Assembly: GCF_000721175.1 (NCBI RefSeq)
Contig: NZ_JOEZ01000027.1
Location: forward strand, 48,157 to 112,156
Direction of reading: 5' to 3'
Length of the DNA: 64,000 nucleotides
Origin: Streptomyces anulatus
Lineage (GTDB): Bacteria; Actinomycetota; Actinomycetes; Streptomycetales; Streptomycetaceae
Shown: positions 19,456 to 32,300 of the stretch, one piece after another
Layout of the letters: the number at the start of each line of letters is the position of its first letter
How positions within the stretch are numbered: position 1 is the stretch's first letter
Notes under the pieces: generated by a model
Seen by the model: the letters and a program-made list of their open reading frames with translations, nothing else
What the model was told of the DNA's origin: nothing
The model's database searches: none
Position numbers and translations under genes: made by a program

Positions 19456-19485
<30 letters not shown>
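19364..19485. repeat. 36-bp direct repeat at the tldD/tldE junction
   Basis: Positions 19364-19399 and 19450-19485 are identical over 36 bp (period 86). The right copy carries the tldD C-terminus and stop. The left copy carries the tldE ribosome binding site and start. The 50 bp between them contain a 7-bp perfect hairpin (ccggggg acga cccccgg, 19411-19428). It resembles a small insertion with duplication of the junction. Confidence 0.85.
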
Positions 19486-20979
<1,494 letters not shown>

Positions 20980-21157
20980 AGGGTGTTCCCTCCTTGACGG
21001 TTCCGGCAGTGAATCATGAAGCCGATGGCCACCGGGCGGCTACCGGTTTGCGGACCTTGGGCATGCCCGAGCGGCAGTAGGCTGATTGCCACGGGTGGCT
21101 GGGGGCCGGCAGCGGTACAGGCAGGGCCGACGTAGTACAGCGGGGAGCGGACGCGGC

Positions 21158-24100
21158 ATGGATGTTTTCGGGGTTCACCAGAGGCTGATCAGTGACTACG
21201 ACGCCTTCACCAGTTCATTGGTCGGTGTAAGGGACCGCGAAATCCAGCGGCATCTCGACGAGGAGCGGGAGCGCAAGGCGCGCTGGCCGGATCCCCGCAT
21301 CTCGCTCAACCCGAATTTCCGCAGCGGGGGCACGGTCGCCGAACTGGTGAGCGAAGGCATTCTGCACCCTGACTGCCGCAACTACTTTCGATCGAAGGAG
21401 CACGAGAACGACCCCGGCTCCCGGACGCTCACTCTCCATCGCCACCAGCGAGAGGCCATCGAGGCCGCCGCTTCCGGCGATTCATATGTCCTGACAACGG
21501 GAACGGGCTCGGGAAAAAGTCTCGCCTACATCGTCCCTGTCGTGAACGAGGTGCTCCGGCGTCCCAACCCCGACGGCATCTCCGCCATCGTCGTCTATCC
21601 CATGAACGCGCTCGCCAACAGCCAGCAGCACGAGCTGGCACGCTACCTGCAGTGGGGCATCCCGGAAGCGGACCGGAAGGTGACCTTCGACCGCTACACC
21701 GGGCAGGAGTCTCTGGAGAAGAAGACCGCGGTCCTGCGGACCAAGCCGGACATCCTGCTCACGAACTACGTCATGCTGGAGTACCTGCTGACCCGCCCCC
21801 GGGAGCGCGAAGAGCTGATCGGCGCTGCCCAGGGCCTGCGTTTCCTCGCCCTCGACGAGCTGCACACCTATCGCGGCAGACAGGGTGCGGACGTCGCGCT
21901 GCTGGTACGCAGGTTGCGGGATGCCTGCGCCGCCCCGAAGCTGCAGTGCATCGGCACGTCCGCCACGATGGCCAGTGCCGCCACGCTCGCTGAAGCCCGG
22001 TCGAAGGTCGCGGACGTCGCCACCAGCCTCTTCGGGACCACCGGCCGTCCGGAGCGGGTGATCGGGGAGACGCTCGAACGGGCCACGGACCCGGGGCCAT
22101 CGCAGAGGGCTCCGGCCGACGTGCGCCGTACGGCACTGGGCGCAGCGGTTCGCCGGGCTGCCGAGGAGCCCGAGGCGCTGTCCCGTGACTACCTGGTTCT
22201 GCGGACCGACCCGCTCGCCGTGTGGGTGGAGGACTCGTTCGGCCTGGAGGAGGACGGGCGGGCCGGGGGAGGGCTGGTACGCAGGACACCTGTGACGGTG
22301 CCGGCAGCCGGCTTCGAGCTGGCGAAGGCGAGCGGGGAGCCGGAGCAGGTGTGCCGCGACGCCATCGAGGCCATGCTCCGAGCCGGCGCAGAAGCACGGC
22401 ACCCACGCCACCGCCGTCCGTTGTTCGCCTTTCGGCTGCATCAGTTCCTGTCGAAGGGCGACACCGTCTACACGAGTTTCGAGCCGTCCGGGCAGCGCCA
22501 CCTGACCAGCCAGTACCAGGTCAGCGTGCCCGAGCACCGGGACAAGCCGCTGATTCCCCTGGCGTTCTGCCGCGACTGCGGGCACGAATACCTGGTGGTG
22601 ACCCGTGAGGAAACCGCCGGCGGTCCACGTCTCACCGCACGCCGCGACCCGGAGGCCCCGGCCGAGGACGGCGACGGCTATCTCTACGTCAGCCAGGACC
22701 GACCCTGGCCCGACGACGCCGCGCAACGGCTGTCCCGGCTGCCCGACAGCTGGGTCGAGACCTCGGACGACGGCTCCCGTACGGTCGTGCAGGCCCGCTC
22801 CGGCGACACGCCGCGAGAGGTCCGCGTCGCGCCTGACGGCACGCTCGACCCTGCTGGAGAAGCCGGAATGCGCGCCTGGTGGATCGGGGCCCCCTTCCGT
22901 TTCTGCCTGCGCTGCCGGGTCAGCCATGAGCAGCTGCGCGCCCGTGACTTCGTCAAGCTGGCCACGTTCGCGGCCGAAGGCCGGAGCTCGGCGGTTTCCC
23001 TGATCAGCGCCAGCGTGGTGCGGTCGCTGCGCGGTCAACAGGACATCGACGAGCGGGCCCGCAAGCTCCTCACTTTTGTCGACAACCGGCAGGATGCCAG
23101 CCTTCAGGCGGGACACTTCAACGACTTCGCCCAGGTCACCCAGATCCGTGGCGCCCTCTACCGCGCCCTGGCGGCCGCAGGACCGGAAGGTCTCCGCCAC
23201 GATGTGCTGCCCAAGGCCATCGAGGAAGCGCTCGCCCTTCCCATGGATGCCTTCGCCCGTCACCCGGGCGCGAAGTACAGCCAGCGGGAGTACGCGCGGT
23301 CCGCACTGCGCACGGTCCTCGCCTACCGCGCCAATGCCGACCTGGAGCGCGGCTGGCGCATCACCATGCCCAACCTGACCCAGACCGGGCTGCTGCGCTT
23401 CGACTACACCGACTTGACGGAGATCGCGGCCGACGAGGAATGCTGGCAGGGCGCGCATCCCGCCCTGGCAGCTGATTCGCCCGAGCATCGCGGCCACCTC
23501 GCGCGCGTTCTGCTGGACGAACTCCGCCGGTCGCTCGCCGTGGATGATCCACTGCTCACGCAGGAAGGCTTCGATCAGCTGCTGCGCCAGTCCGAGGGGC
23601 ACCTCCTCGGTGTGTGGGCACTGCCGTCCAAGGAGCCACGCGTTCCCTCCCGGGTCGCCTTCCCCGGCAGCGGCCCCAAGGGCGCGCCCTCCGGAGAGGC
23701 TATTTACCTCAGCGGCCTGGGGGCATACGGGCGTTTCCTGCGCCGGCCTGGCCAGTTCGCCGGGATCAAGGGACTTGCGGGCACTCGCATGTCGGTCGCG
23801 GATGCCGGTGCGGTGATCCGCAGCCTACTGGAGGTGCTGGAAACCCACGGCTTGGTCGCTGTCGTCCGGGAGGAGCGCGACAGGTCGCGCGGGTATCAGG
23901 TCAGGTCCGCCGCGCTGCGCTGGCTTCCCGGCGACGGCATCACCCCCGAACCGGACCCGCTGCGCAAAGTGAGCGACTCGGGCGCGGAGCCCCGTGTCAA
24001 CACGTACTTCCGCAACCTCTACCGGGACACCGCGGCCGAACTGGTCGGCCTGGAAGCCCGTGAACACACCGCTCAGGTCCCCTCGGACCTGCGAGAGAAG

Positions 24101-26422
24101 CGGGAAGAGGCATTCCGGGACGGGGACCTGAGCCTCCTCTACTGCTCACCGACCATGGAGCTCGGTGTGGACATCGCCACCCTGAACGCGGTGGCCATGC
24201 GCAACGCGCCACCCACCCCCGCCAACTACGCCCAGCGCTCGGGCCGGGCCGGCCGCTCCGGTCAGCCTGCCCTGGTCACCACGTACTGCTCGACGGGCAG
24301 CGCCCACGACCAGTACTACTTCCGCCGCCCCGAGCTGATGGTGGCGGGCAGTGTCACACCGCCGCGTCTCGACCTCGCCAACGAGGAGCTCCTGCGCTCG
24401 CATGTCCACGCGATCTGGCTCGCTGAGACCGGTGCCTCGCTGGCGTCCCGCATGACCGATGTCGTGGACGCCGAGGCCCTCGATCCCGCAGGCGGCCCGG
24501 CACCTCTGCGGCTCACCGACGCCATGCGCACCCAGCTCGACAGTGAGACGGCCCGTCGGCGCGCCGTCACCAGGGCGGCGGAGGTTCTGCGCCCCCTGAT
24601 GGCCGACCTCGAGGAGCGTGCCGGCTGGTGGTACGACGGCTGGATCGAAGACGTCGTGCGCTCGGCTCTGAGGCGTTTCGACGACGACTGCGAGCGCTGG
24701 CGTCGCCTCTACCGCTCCGCCCTGGCCGAACGCGAGGAGCAGCACCGCATCGCCGGTGACCTCTCCGTCGACCCGAAGTCCCGGCGCCGCGCCCAGGCCC
24801 GCCGTGCCGAGGCCGAGAGCCGGCTGAAGCTGCTGCGCAACGAGGACAGCGAGGAGTCCTTCAGCGACTTCTACACCTACCGCTACTTCGCTTCGGAGGG
24901 CTTTCTCCCCGGATACTCCTTCCCGCGACTGCCGCTGGCCGCCTACATCCCTGGTCAGCGGGGCGAGAGCCGGTACGGCCAGAAGAACGGGGCGTACATC
25001 CAGCGCCCCCGCTTCATCGCCATCTCCGAGTTCGGTCCCGGTGCGCTCATCTACCACGAGGGCCAGCGGTACGCCGTCGACCGTGTCCAGGTCCCCACCG
25101 GTGCCGTACCCGGCCAGGTGGCCACCAGCGACGTACGGATCTGCGGCAGTTGCGGCACCTGGTACGACCGCTCCGAGGGCGCCGACCGGTGCGACGACTG
25201 CCACGTCCCCCTCACTCTCACGCTGAGCCGGACGATGGCGCTGAGCACCGTGCAGGCCTCACCGGTGCGACGTATCTCCTCCGACGAGGAGGAGCGCCTC
25301 AAGTCAGGCTTCGAGCTGCTGACCGGCTATCAGTTCTCCCAGGTCGCCGGACGGCTGGACGCCGTGGCCGCCGACCGGCACGGCCCGGTCCTGGGGGTGA
25401 GCTACGGCGACACGGCGCGCGTCCGTGTCTTCAACATCGGCCGTCGCAAGCGCAAGCACCCTGGCGACCGCGGATTCTGGCTCGATCCGGCCCAGGGCCG
25501 TTGGCTGAGTGCCAAGAAGGCGGAGGCGTCGCAGGAGGCGTCGGCCGAGGACGAGGCCCTGGGGGCGTTCTCCTCCGCGGACCGTGCAGTCCAGGTCATC
25601 CCGTACGTGGAGGACCGCAAGAACATCGCCGTGTTGCGGCTCGCCGAGCCCGTCGCCGATGAAACCGTAGCCGTCACGCTCAGATACGCCATCGAGCGCG
25701 GCATCGAGGCCCGGTACCAGCTGGAGGACTCCGAGCTCGACAGCCAGGACCTGCCCGACGAAGAAGGGCGCGGCCGCATGCTCTTCGTCGAAGGCGCGGA
25801 GGGCGGCGCGGGCGTCCTGCGGCTGCTCCACGACGACCCGGGCGCCCTCGCCGAGGTCGCCCGGGCCGCGCTGAAGATCATCCACGCCGACCCGGACACC
25901 GGCCGCGACCTGGACCGGGCCGAGGGCGCACCCGAGCGTTGCGAACTCGGCTGCTACGACTGCCTGCTCTCGTACAGCAACCAGCGTTTCCACACCCGCA
26001 TCGACCGGCACACCGCAGTGCCCCTGCTGCTCCGGCTCGCCGCTGCGACCACCAGCGGCGAGCGGCAGGCCACTCCCTCGGCGCAGCGCGCACAGGTGCT
26101 GGCCACGGCCACCCACACCGCTGAGGGACCGGTGGCCGAGTTCGTGGAATGGCTCGGCGAGCAGGGCCACCGGCTGCCCGACGAGACGCACCCGGAGCAG
26201 ACCGGTGCCGCCGTCCACCCCGATGTCGTCTACCGTCTGCCCGGCGCCGACGTCGCGGTCTATCTCGGCGCGGCAGCCGGACGCCATCTGGACAAGTCTG
26301 CCGAGTACCGGCTGATCGACGACGGCTGGCTCGTGATCCGGGCCGGCGCCGACCCCAAGGAGTGGGAAGACACCGTGCACGCGCACCCGGATGTATTCGG
26401 TCCCGGACGGAGCATCCGATGA
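21158..26422 (+). CDS. Large DEAD/H-box helicase with DUF1998-like C-terminus (DruE-like)
   Basis: A 1754-residue SF2 helicase. The N-terminal RecA lobe has a Q-like LHRHQREAI, Walker A TGTGSGKS at 114-121, DELH at 233-236 and GTSAT at 266-270. The second lobe has LYCSPTMELGVDIATLN near 990-1010 and QRSGRAGRSGQ near 1025. Cysteine pairs (FCRDC, FCLRC, CGSC, CDDC) and a CELGCYDCLLSYSNQ segment near 1595 match the DUF1998 zinc region. Size and order resemble DruE of Druantia and the DrmA/DrmB pair of DISARM in one chain. The ATG at 21158 (MDVFGVHQ) has ggggagcgg upstream. Its stop overlaps the next start. Expected role: DNA translocation or unwinding in phage defence (inferred). Confidence 0.88.
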   Translation: MDVFGVHQRLISDYDAFTSSLVGVRDREIQRHLDEERERKARWPDPRISLNPNFRSGGTVAELVSEGILHPDCRNYFRSKEHENDPGSRTLTLHRHQREAIEAAASGDSYVLTTGTGSGKSLAYIVPVVNEVLRRPNPDGISAIVVYPMNALANSQQHELARYLQWGIPEADRKVTFDRYTGQESLEKKTAVLRTKPDILLTNYVMLEYLLTRPREREELIGAAQGLRFLALDELHTYRGRQGADVALLVRRLRDACAAPKLQCIGTSATMASAATLAEARSKVADVATSLFGTTGRPERVIGETLERATDPGPSQRAPADVRRTALGAAVRRAAEEPEALSRDYLVLRTDPLAVWVEDSFGLEEDGRAGGGLVRRTPVTVPAAGFELAKASGEPEQVCRDAIEAMLRAGAEARHPRHRRPLFAFRLHQFLSKGDTVYTSFEPSGQRHLTSQYQVSVPEHRDKPLIPLAFCRDCGHEYLVVTREETAGGPRLTARRDPEAPAEDGDGYLYVSQDRPWPDDAAQRLSRLPDSWVETSDDGSRTVVQARSGDTPREVRVAPDGTLDPAGEAGMRAWWIGAPFRFCLRCRVSHEQLRARDFVKLATFAAEGRSSAVSLISASVVRSLRGQQDIDERARKLLTFVDNRQDASLQAGHFNDFAQVTQIRGALYRALAAAGPEGLRHDVLPKAIEEALALPMDAFARHPGAKYSQREYARSALRTVLAYRANADLERGWRITMPNLTQTGLLRFDYTDLTEIAADEECWQGAHPALAADSPEHRGHLARVLLDELRRSLAVDDPLLTQEGFDQLLRQSEGHLLGVWALPSKEPRVPSRVAFPGSGPKGAPSGEAIYLSGLGAYGRFLRRPGQFAGIKGLAGTRMSVADAGAVIRSLLEVLETHGLVAVVREERDRSRGYQVRSAALRWLPGDGITPEPDPLRKVSDSGAEPRVNTYFRNLYRDTAAELVGLEAREHTAQVPSDLREKREEAFRDGDLSLLYCSPTMELGVDIATLNAVAMRNAPPTPANYAQRSGRAGRSGQPALVTTYCSTGSAHDQYYFRRPELMVAGSVTPPRLDLANEELLRSHVHAIWLAETGASLASRMTDVVDAEALDPAGGPAPLRLTDAMRTQLDSETARRRAVTRAAEVLRPLMADLEERAGWWYDGWIEDVVRSALRRFDDDCERWRRLYRSALAEREEQHRIAGDLSVDPKSRRRAQARRAEAESRLKLLRNEDSEESFSDFYTYRYFASEGFLPGYSFPRLPLAAYIPGQRGESRYGQKNGAYIQRPRFIAISEFGPGALIYHEGQRYAVDRVQVPTGAVPGQVATSDVRICGSCGTWYDRSEGADRCDDCHVPLTLTLSRTMALSTVQASPVRRISSDEEERLKSGFELLTGYQFSQVAGRLDAVAADRHGPVLGVSYGDTARVRVFNIGRRKRKHPGDRGFWLDPAQGRWLSAKKAEASQEASAEDEALGAFSSADRAVQVIPYVEDRKNIAVLRLAEPVADETVAVTLRYAIERGIEARYQLEDSELDSQDLPDEEGRGRMLFVEGAEGGAGVLRLLHDDPGALAEVARAALKIIHADPDTGRDLDRAEGAPERCELGCYDCLLSYSNQRFHTRIDRHTAVPLLLRLAAATTSGERQATPSAQRAQVLATATHTAEGPVAEFVEWLGEQGHRLPDETHPEQTGAAVHPDVVYRLPGADVAVYLGAAAGRHLDKSAEYRLIDDGWLVIRAGADPKEWEDTVHAHPDVFGPGRSIR

Positions 26423-29397
26423 CGACTGTCCCCCATGCCCCCGGCGACCTGGTCTCGGCCCGTGGACGGGACTGGGTGGTCCTGCCCGGCGCCTCCGACG
26501 GCCTGGTGATCGCCCAGCCCCTGGACGGAGACCGCGAGTTCATCACGGCGCTCTTCCCGCACGAGATCAAGGAGCCCGGCTTCGGCCCGCCGCGCGCGGT
26601 GGACGGCGAGATCGGCGACTTCGCCTCGGCCGGGCTTCTGCGCACGGCCCTGCGAATCGCCGCGACGCACGGTGCCGGCCCCTTCCGCAGCCTCGCCTCC
26701 ATCGCTGTCCAGCCGCGCCAGTACCAGCTGGTTCCGCTGATGATGGCCCTGCGGATGGACACCGTACGGCTCCTCATCGGCGACGACGTCGGCATCGGCA
26801 AGACCATCGAGGCCGCCCTCATCGCCAAGGAGCTTATCGAGCAGGGCTCGACGACGGGCATGGCCGTGCTGTGCTCGCCCGCCCTGGCCGAACAGTGGCA
26901 GTCCGAGCTCCGGGAGAAGTTCGGCATGGAGGCGGAGCTGGTGCTGCCCTCCACCGCAGCCCGGCTGCAGAAGGGCGTGGAAGCGGGCCAGACGCTCTTC
27001 GAGCGGTACCCGTGCACGATCGTCTCCACCGACTTCATCAAGCAGCCCGACCGCCGTGAAGCCTTCCGCCGCACCTGCCCGGACCTGCTGATCGTGGACG
27101 AGGCCCACACCTGCGTCGGGGCGGGAACGGGACACCAGCAGCGCTACGAGCTGCTGCGCACCCTCGCCGAGAAGAAGACCCGCCACCTGGTCCTCGTCAC
27201 CGCCACCCCGCACAGTGGCGACGCCCAGGCCTTCGCCAAGCTCACCAGCCTCCTCGACCCCGGCCTCCAGGCACTCGACCCGACAGTGCCCGCCCACCGC
27301 GACCGGCTCGCCCGCCACTTCGTGCAGCGCCGTCGGCGTGACATCCGGCGCTACCTCGACGAGGACACCCCCTTCCCGCGCGACCGCAAGCTGCGCCCGG
27401 CCCCGTACCAACTCGGTACGGAATACGCCCGGTTCGTGACCGATGTCCTCGCCTTCGCCCGCGAGCAGGTCCGCCGCCCCGACGGGGCCCTCCGCCAGCG
27501 CCTCACCTGGTGGTCCGTCCTCGCCCTGTTGCGCTGTGTGCTCTCCTCACCCGCCGCGGCGGCCGAGACGCTCAAGGTGCGGGCGGCCGTAGGGGCTGCC
27601 CGCACCCCCGAGGAGGCCGAGAACATCGGGCGCAGGGCCGTCCTCGAACTCACCGACGACGAGGCGAACGAAGGCCTCGACGCGGTCCCCGGCTCCGTAC
27701 TCGATGACGACGACGAAGCCGGCTCCCGTGCGGGCAGCCGCAAGCTGAGCGAGTTCGCCGAGCGCGCCGCCCTGCTCGCCGGTCCGGAACACGACACCAA
27801 GCTGGCCTTCCTCGTCGACGCGGTGAAGGGCCTTCTCGTCGACGGCTACGACCCGATCGTCTTCTGCCGCTACATCCCCACCGCCGAGTACGTCGCCGAG
27901 CACCTGGCCGAAGCGCTGGGCCGCAGTGCCCACGTCGACTCCGTCACCGGCAAGCTGCACCCCGACGCCCGCCAGGCCCGCATCGGTGAGCTCACCTCCA
28001 AGCGTGGCCGGCACGTCCTCGTGGCCACCGACTGTCTCTCCGAAGGCGTCAACCTCCAGGAGTACTTCGGTGCCGTCGTCCACTACGACCTGTCCTGGAA
28101 CCCGACCCGCCACGAACAGCGTGAGGGCCGTGTCGACCGCTTCGGTCAGTCCCGGGAGAACGTCCGGGCGCTCACCCTGTACGACACCGACACCGGCATC
28201 GACGGCCTCGTCCTTGACGTGCTCATCCGCAAGCACCGGGAGATCGCCGAACAGGTGGGCGTCATCGTCCCTGTCCCGGACGGTGGCGCAGGCGTGTTGC
28301 AGGCGCTTTCCAAGGCTCTCCTGCTCAGGGGCCGCGAGGGCGCGAGCGACGGCCAGCTCACGCTGGACTTCGACACGAACGAACTCTTCGGCCACGCCCG
28401 CCGGCAGCTGGAGGCCGAGTGGGAGAGTGCGGCCGACCGGGAGTCCAAGGTCCTGACCAAGTTCGCCCACAGCGGCCTGCGCCCCGACGAGGTCAAGGCG
28501 GAACTGGACGCCCTGCGCCAGGATTTCGGCGATCCGGCCGACATCGCCGCCTTCACCCGGGAGTCCCTGAAGGCACTCGGCTCAGCGGTACGCCCCGACA
28601 CCCGCTCCACCGGCTTCACCGCCCCGACCGGCGCACTGCCCCGCGGCCTGCGGCACTCCCTGGGCATCTACGAGGACTCCGACCAGGCCCTCGGCCCCGG
28701 CGCGGCCCAGGCCCCGGCCCGCACCCCCAAGGGCAAGGCCCGCAAACCGGCACCGGAGAACCTGGTCTTCCACCAGGACCTCCCGGTCCCCGCCGGGGAG
28801 CACGCCCTGTTCCGCACGGACCCCGCCGTCCGGGCCGTCGCCCGTTACGTCCTCGACTCCGCCCTCGACGAGAAGCTGAGCGACAACGACCGCCCGGCCC
28901 GCAGGCTCGGAGTCATCCGCACTCCCGACGTCGACCACCGCACGGTGCTGCTCCTGGTCCGCTACCGGTTCCGGCTGACCCTCCCGCACCGCCGCGCCGC
29001 CCCTGCCGGCGAGAAGCCGGACGAGCTGGTGGCCGAGGACGCCCAGCTGCTGGCCTGGCGCAACGACCCCGAGGGCGGGCGCGTCTGGCTCAGCGACGAG
29101 AAGACCGCCGAGCTGCTCCTCGCGTCCCCGGACCGCAACACCAACCTGTCGATGCGGGCACAGCAGATCGACCGCGCCCTGGAGGAACTGGACGAGGTGC
29201 GCGACCACCTGAGGACCCACGGCGAGCAGGTAGCCCGCCGCCTGGAAGCAGCCCACCAGCGCGTACGTGAAGCGGCCGGCGAGCGGGGCCGGGCGCGCGG
29301 CGCGGCAGCGGTCCGCAACATCACCGCCGTGCCCGCGGGCGAGCCCGACCTGCTCGGTGTGTACGTGTACGTCAAGCGTCCCGGAGGATCCAGGTGA
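26419..29397 (+). CDS. SNF2-type DEAD/DEAH helicase (DrmD-like)
   Basis: A 992-residue SF2 ATPase of the SNF2/HepA type. Walker A GDDVGIGKT is at 121-129, DEAH near 227 (LLIVDEAHTCVG), motif III LVTATPHSG, then a C-terminal lobe with VATDCLSEGVNLQ and REGRVDRFGQ near 565-576. The C-terminal 350 residues are helical and charged. It resembles DrmD, the SNF2-like helicase paired with an adenine methylase in class-1 DISARM. The ATG overlaps the preceding stop (ATGA) and the stop overlaps the next start (GTGA), so all three proteins are likely made in fixed ratio. Confidence 0.88.
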   Translation: MTTVPHAPGDLVSARGRDWVVLPGASDGLVIAQPLDGDREFITALFPHEIKEPGFGPPRAVDGEIGDFASAGLLRTALRIAATHGAGPFRSLASIAVQPRQYQLVPLMMALRMDTVRLLIGDDVGIGKTIEAALIAKELIEQGSTTGMAVLCSPALAEQWQSELREKFGMEAELVLPSTAARLQKGVEAGQTLFERYPCTIVSTDFIKQPDRREAFRRTCPDLLIVDEAHTCVGAGTGHQQRYELLRTLAEKKTRHLVLVTATPHSGDAQAFAKLTSLLDPGLQALDPTVPAHRDRLARHFVQRRRRDIRRYLDEDTPFPRDRKLRPAPYQLGTEYARFVTDVLAFAREQVRRPDGALRQRLTWWSVLALLRCVLSSPAAAAETLKVRAAVGAARTPEEAENIGRRAVLELTDDEANEGLDAVPGSVLDDDDEAGSRAGSRKLSEFAERAALLAGPEHDTKLAFLVDAVKGLLVDGYDPIVFCRYIPTAEYVAEHLAEALGRSAHVDSVTGKLHPDARQARIGELTSKRGRHVLVATDCLSEGVNLQEYFGAVVHYDLSWNPTRHEQREGRVDRFGQSRENVRALTLYDTDTGIDGLVLDVLIRKHREIAEQVGVIVPVPDGGAGVLQALSKALLLRGREGASDGQLTLDFDTNELFGHARRQLEAEWESAADRESKVLTKFAHSGLRPDEVKAELDALRQDFGDPADIAAFTRESLKALGSAVRPDTRSTGFTAPTGALPRGLRHSLGIYEDSDQALGPGAAQAPARTPKGKARKPAPENLVFHQDLPVPAGEHALFRTDPAVRAVARYVLDSALDEKLSDNDRPARRLGVIRTPDVDHRTVLLLVRYRFRLTLPHRRAAPAGEKPDELVAEDAQLLAWRNDPEGGRVWLSDEKTAELLLASPDRNTNLSMRAQQIDRALEELDEVRDHLRTHGEQVARRLEAAHQRVREAAGERGRARGAAAVRNITAVPAGEPDLLGVYVYVKRPGGSR

Positions 29398-32300
29398 CCA
29401 CTCTCGCCCCCGACCACCTCCCGGCGAGCACAGCCGTCCGCGTGGAGGGGACACTGCTCTCCGCCGACCTCATCAACAAGGTCCGCTTCGCCGACCGGGA
29501 ACTGCCCGGCGCCGCCCCCGCCGACTACGGTCTGCCCCGTGGCGTACGCGTCGAGGACGCGGCGAGCCGCAAATGGGAGTACCTCAAGGCCACCTACGCG
29601 AACTTCCAGGAGCAGCTCGAAGAACTCGGCGAGCAGACCGACCCGGTCAAGGTCACCTACCGGGAATGGCTCGGCGTGCTCCTCGACGAGCTCGGCTACC
29701 AGGGCCGCACCGCCGTCCCGAAGCCGGGCATCCCCGTGCCGGGGCGCACCGACCCGTACCGGGTGAGTCACCAGTGGCAGCAGCACCTGCCCGTCCACCT
29801 CCTGGGCTGGAACACCGACCTCGACCGCGGTATCGGCCACGGCCGTGCCCCGCAGTCGATGGTCCAGGAACTCCTCAACGTCTCCGACGAGCACCTGTGG
29901 GCGCTGCTCTCCAACGGCCGGGTCCTGCGTGTCCTGCGCGACTCCACCGCGCTCGTCGGCTCCGCATACGTCGAGTTCAACCTCGAAGCGATCTTCGGCG
30001 GTGACCAGTTCGCCGACTTCCTCCTGCTCTACGCGATGCTCCACTCGTCCCGCTTCGAACTCGTCGCGAAGCCGGAGAAGAAGCGGCGTGGCGCGGCAGC
30101 GGCCGTGGACAGCGAGGAGGACGCCGACGATACCGACGCCGATCCCGACGAGGTCCTCCTCGACGATGCCGCTGCCCTCACCCCCGCCGACTGCCGCATC
30201 GAGTGGTGGCGCGTCCACGCCATCGAGACCGGCATCCGTGCCCGCGACCGTCTGCGCAACCAGGTCAAGCAGGCCCTCAGCATTCTGGGCTCCGGCTTCC
30301 TCGGAGCCAACCCGGAGCTCGGTGAGGCGCTCACCCGGGGCGGCAAGGCCGCGCTGGACGACTTCCATCACGAACTCCTCCGTCTCGCCTACCAGCTGAT
30401 CTTCCTGTTCGTCGCCGAGGACCGCGACGCCCTGCTGCTGCGCCCCGAGCCCAAGACCTCCCGTAAGGCGAGTGAGACGCTGGAGCGGGCACGCGTTCAC
30501 TACGCCCGTTACTTCTCCACGGCCCGGCTCCGCCGCATCGCCCTGCGCCGCAAGGGCGACCAGAACGGTGACCTGTGGCAGGGGCTGCGGATCGTCCTCG
30601 ACGCCCTCGGCCAGGACGGGGGCCTGCCGGCTCTCGCGCTGCCCGAACTCGGCGGCCTGTACTTCCGCGCCGACCAGGACACGGCCCACGACGCCCTGCT
30701 CCCCGGCAGCCCCGAACCCCTGCGCGCGGCGAAGCTCCCCAACGAGAACCTGCTCGACGCGGTCAAGCTCCTCTCCCGCGTACGGGACAAGCAGGGCCGT
30801 CCCAGCCGGGTCGACTACCGGCACCTGGGGGCGGACGAGCTCGGCAGCGTCTACGAGTCCCTGCTGGAGCTCATCCCGCGCCACGACGTGACGAAGCACG
30901 AGTTCTGGCTCCAGGACCTGGTGGCCGGTAACAAGCGCAAGACCACCGGCTCTTACTACACGCCGTCCGTGCTCATCGAGAAACTCCTCGACAACGCCCT
31001 GGACCCGGCCATCACACGGCACGCGGCGTCCGGGAACCCCGACGACCTGCTCAAGATCCGCTTCGTGGATCCGAGCTGTGGCTCCGGCCACATGCTGGTG
31101 GCAGCGGCCCGGCGGATCGCGCTGCGCTACTGCCAGATGTACGACGGCGAACGCGAGCCCGCACCGGAGAAGGTGCGCGAGGCGATGGGCAAGGTCGTAC
31201 GGTCCTGCGTCCACGGCGTCGACATCAACCCGCTGGCCGCCGAGATCGCGAAGGTGTCCCTCTGGCTGGAATCCCTGAACCCGGGCGAGCCGCTGGCCTT
31301 CCTGGACGACCGGATCAAGGTCGGCAACGCGTTGCTGGGGACGACCCCCCGGCTGCTGGAGGAAGGCATCCGCGAGGAGGCCTTCAAGAAGCTGGAGGGC
31401 GACGAGGCGAAGGCGGTGGCCGATGCCCGTGACCGCAACCGCAAGGAACGCAAGGGCATCGAGGTCTGGATCCAGAGCCAGCTGGGCGAGCCGGCGGTCC
31501 GCACGAGTACGGCGAAAGTGCGTGTCGCGGCGGAGGAAGCGGCGGCGAGGCCCGTCCGGCGTGGACTAGCCGCGATTCGCGAGCTGGCCAAGCGGCACCG
31601 GGAGTTCGAGGCCAACCCGGAGCTGGAGCGCCTCAAGAAGGTGGCCGACGCGTGGTGCGCGGCGTTCATCTGGCCCAAGCGTAAGGACGCGCCGGCCCCG
31701 ATCACCACCTCGACGCTGAAGCGGCTGGAGGAGGGCAAGAAGCTGGAGGGCATCGCCCGGCCCCTCCCTCCGATGGGCGAGGATCCCGTGCCGGAGTCGG
31801 ACGAGGACCGCGAGTGGCGGGAACAGGCGGGGGAGCGGGAGCTGCGCGCGGTGGTGGCCCGTAACCGCTTCTTCCACTGGCACCTGGAGTTCCCCCGCGT
31901 GTTCCGCGTCGAGGACACGGACGCGCCGGACGCGAACGCGGAGACCGGTTGGCAGGGCGGCTTCGACGCGGTGCTGGGAAACCCGCCGTGGGAGCGGGTG
32001 AAGATCCAGAAGAAGGAGTGGTTCGCCGCACAGAACCCGTACGTCGCGGACGCTGAGACGGCGAGCGAGCGCGAGCGCCGCATCGGCGCCCTGCTCACGT
32101 CGGTGGACGAGCACGGCGACGCGATCGAGGGTGACCGGAAGCTGCACCGGGAGTACCTGATCGCCCAGCGCGAGTCCAAGGGCACGACGAACATGCTCAG
32201 GGACTCGGGGATCTTCCCGCTGACGGGCAAGGGCGACGTCAACACCTACGCGGTGTTCGCGGAGAAGTCCCGGATGCTGGTGGGTCCGGAGGGGATGGCG

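Noticed and set aside
21482..23602. 706-aa minus-strand frame inside the large helicase gene
   Set aside because: Shadow of the helicase gene; no start signal and no recognisable domain.
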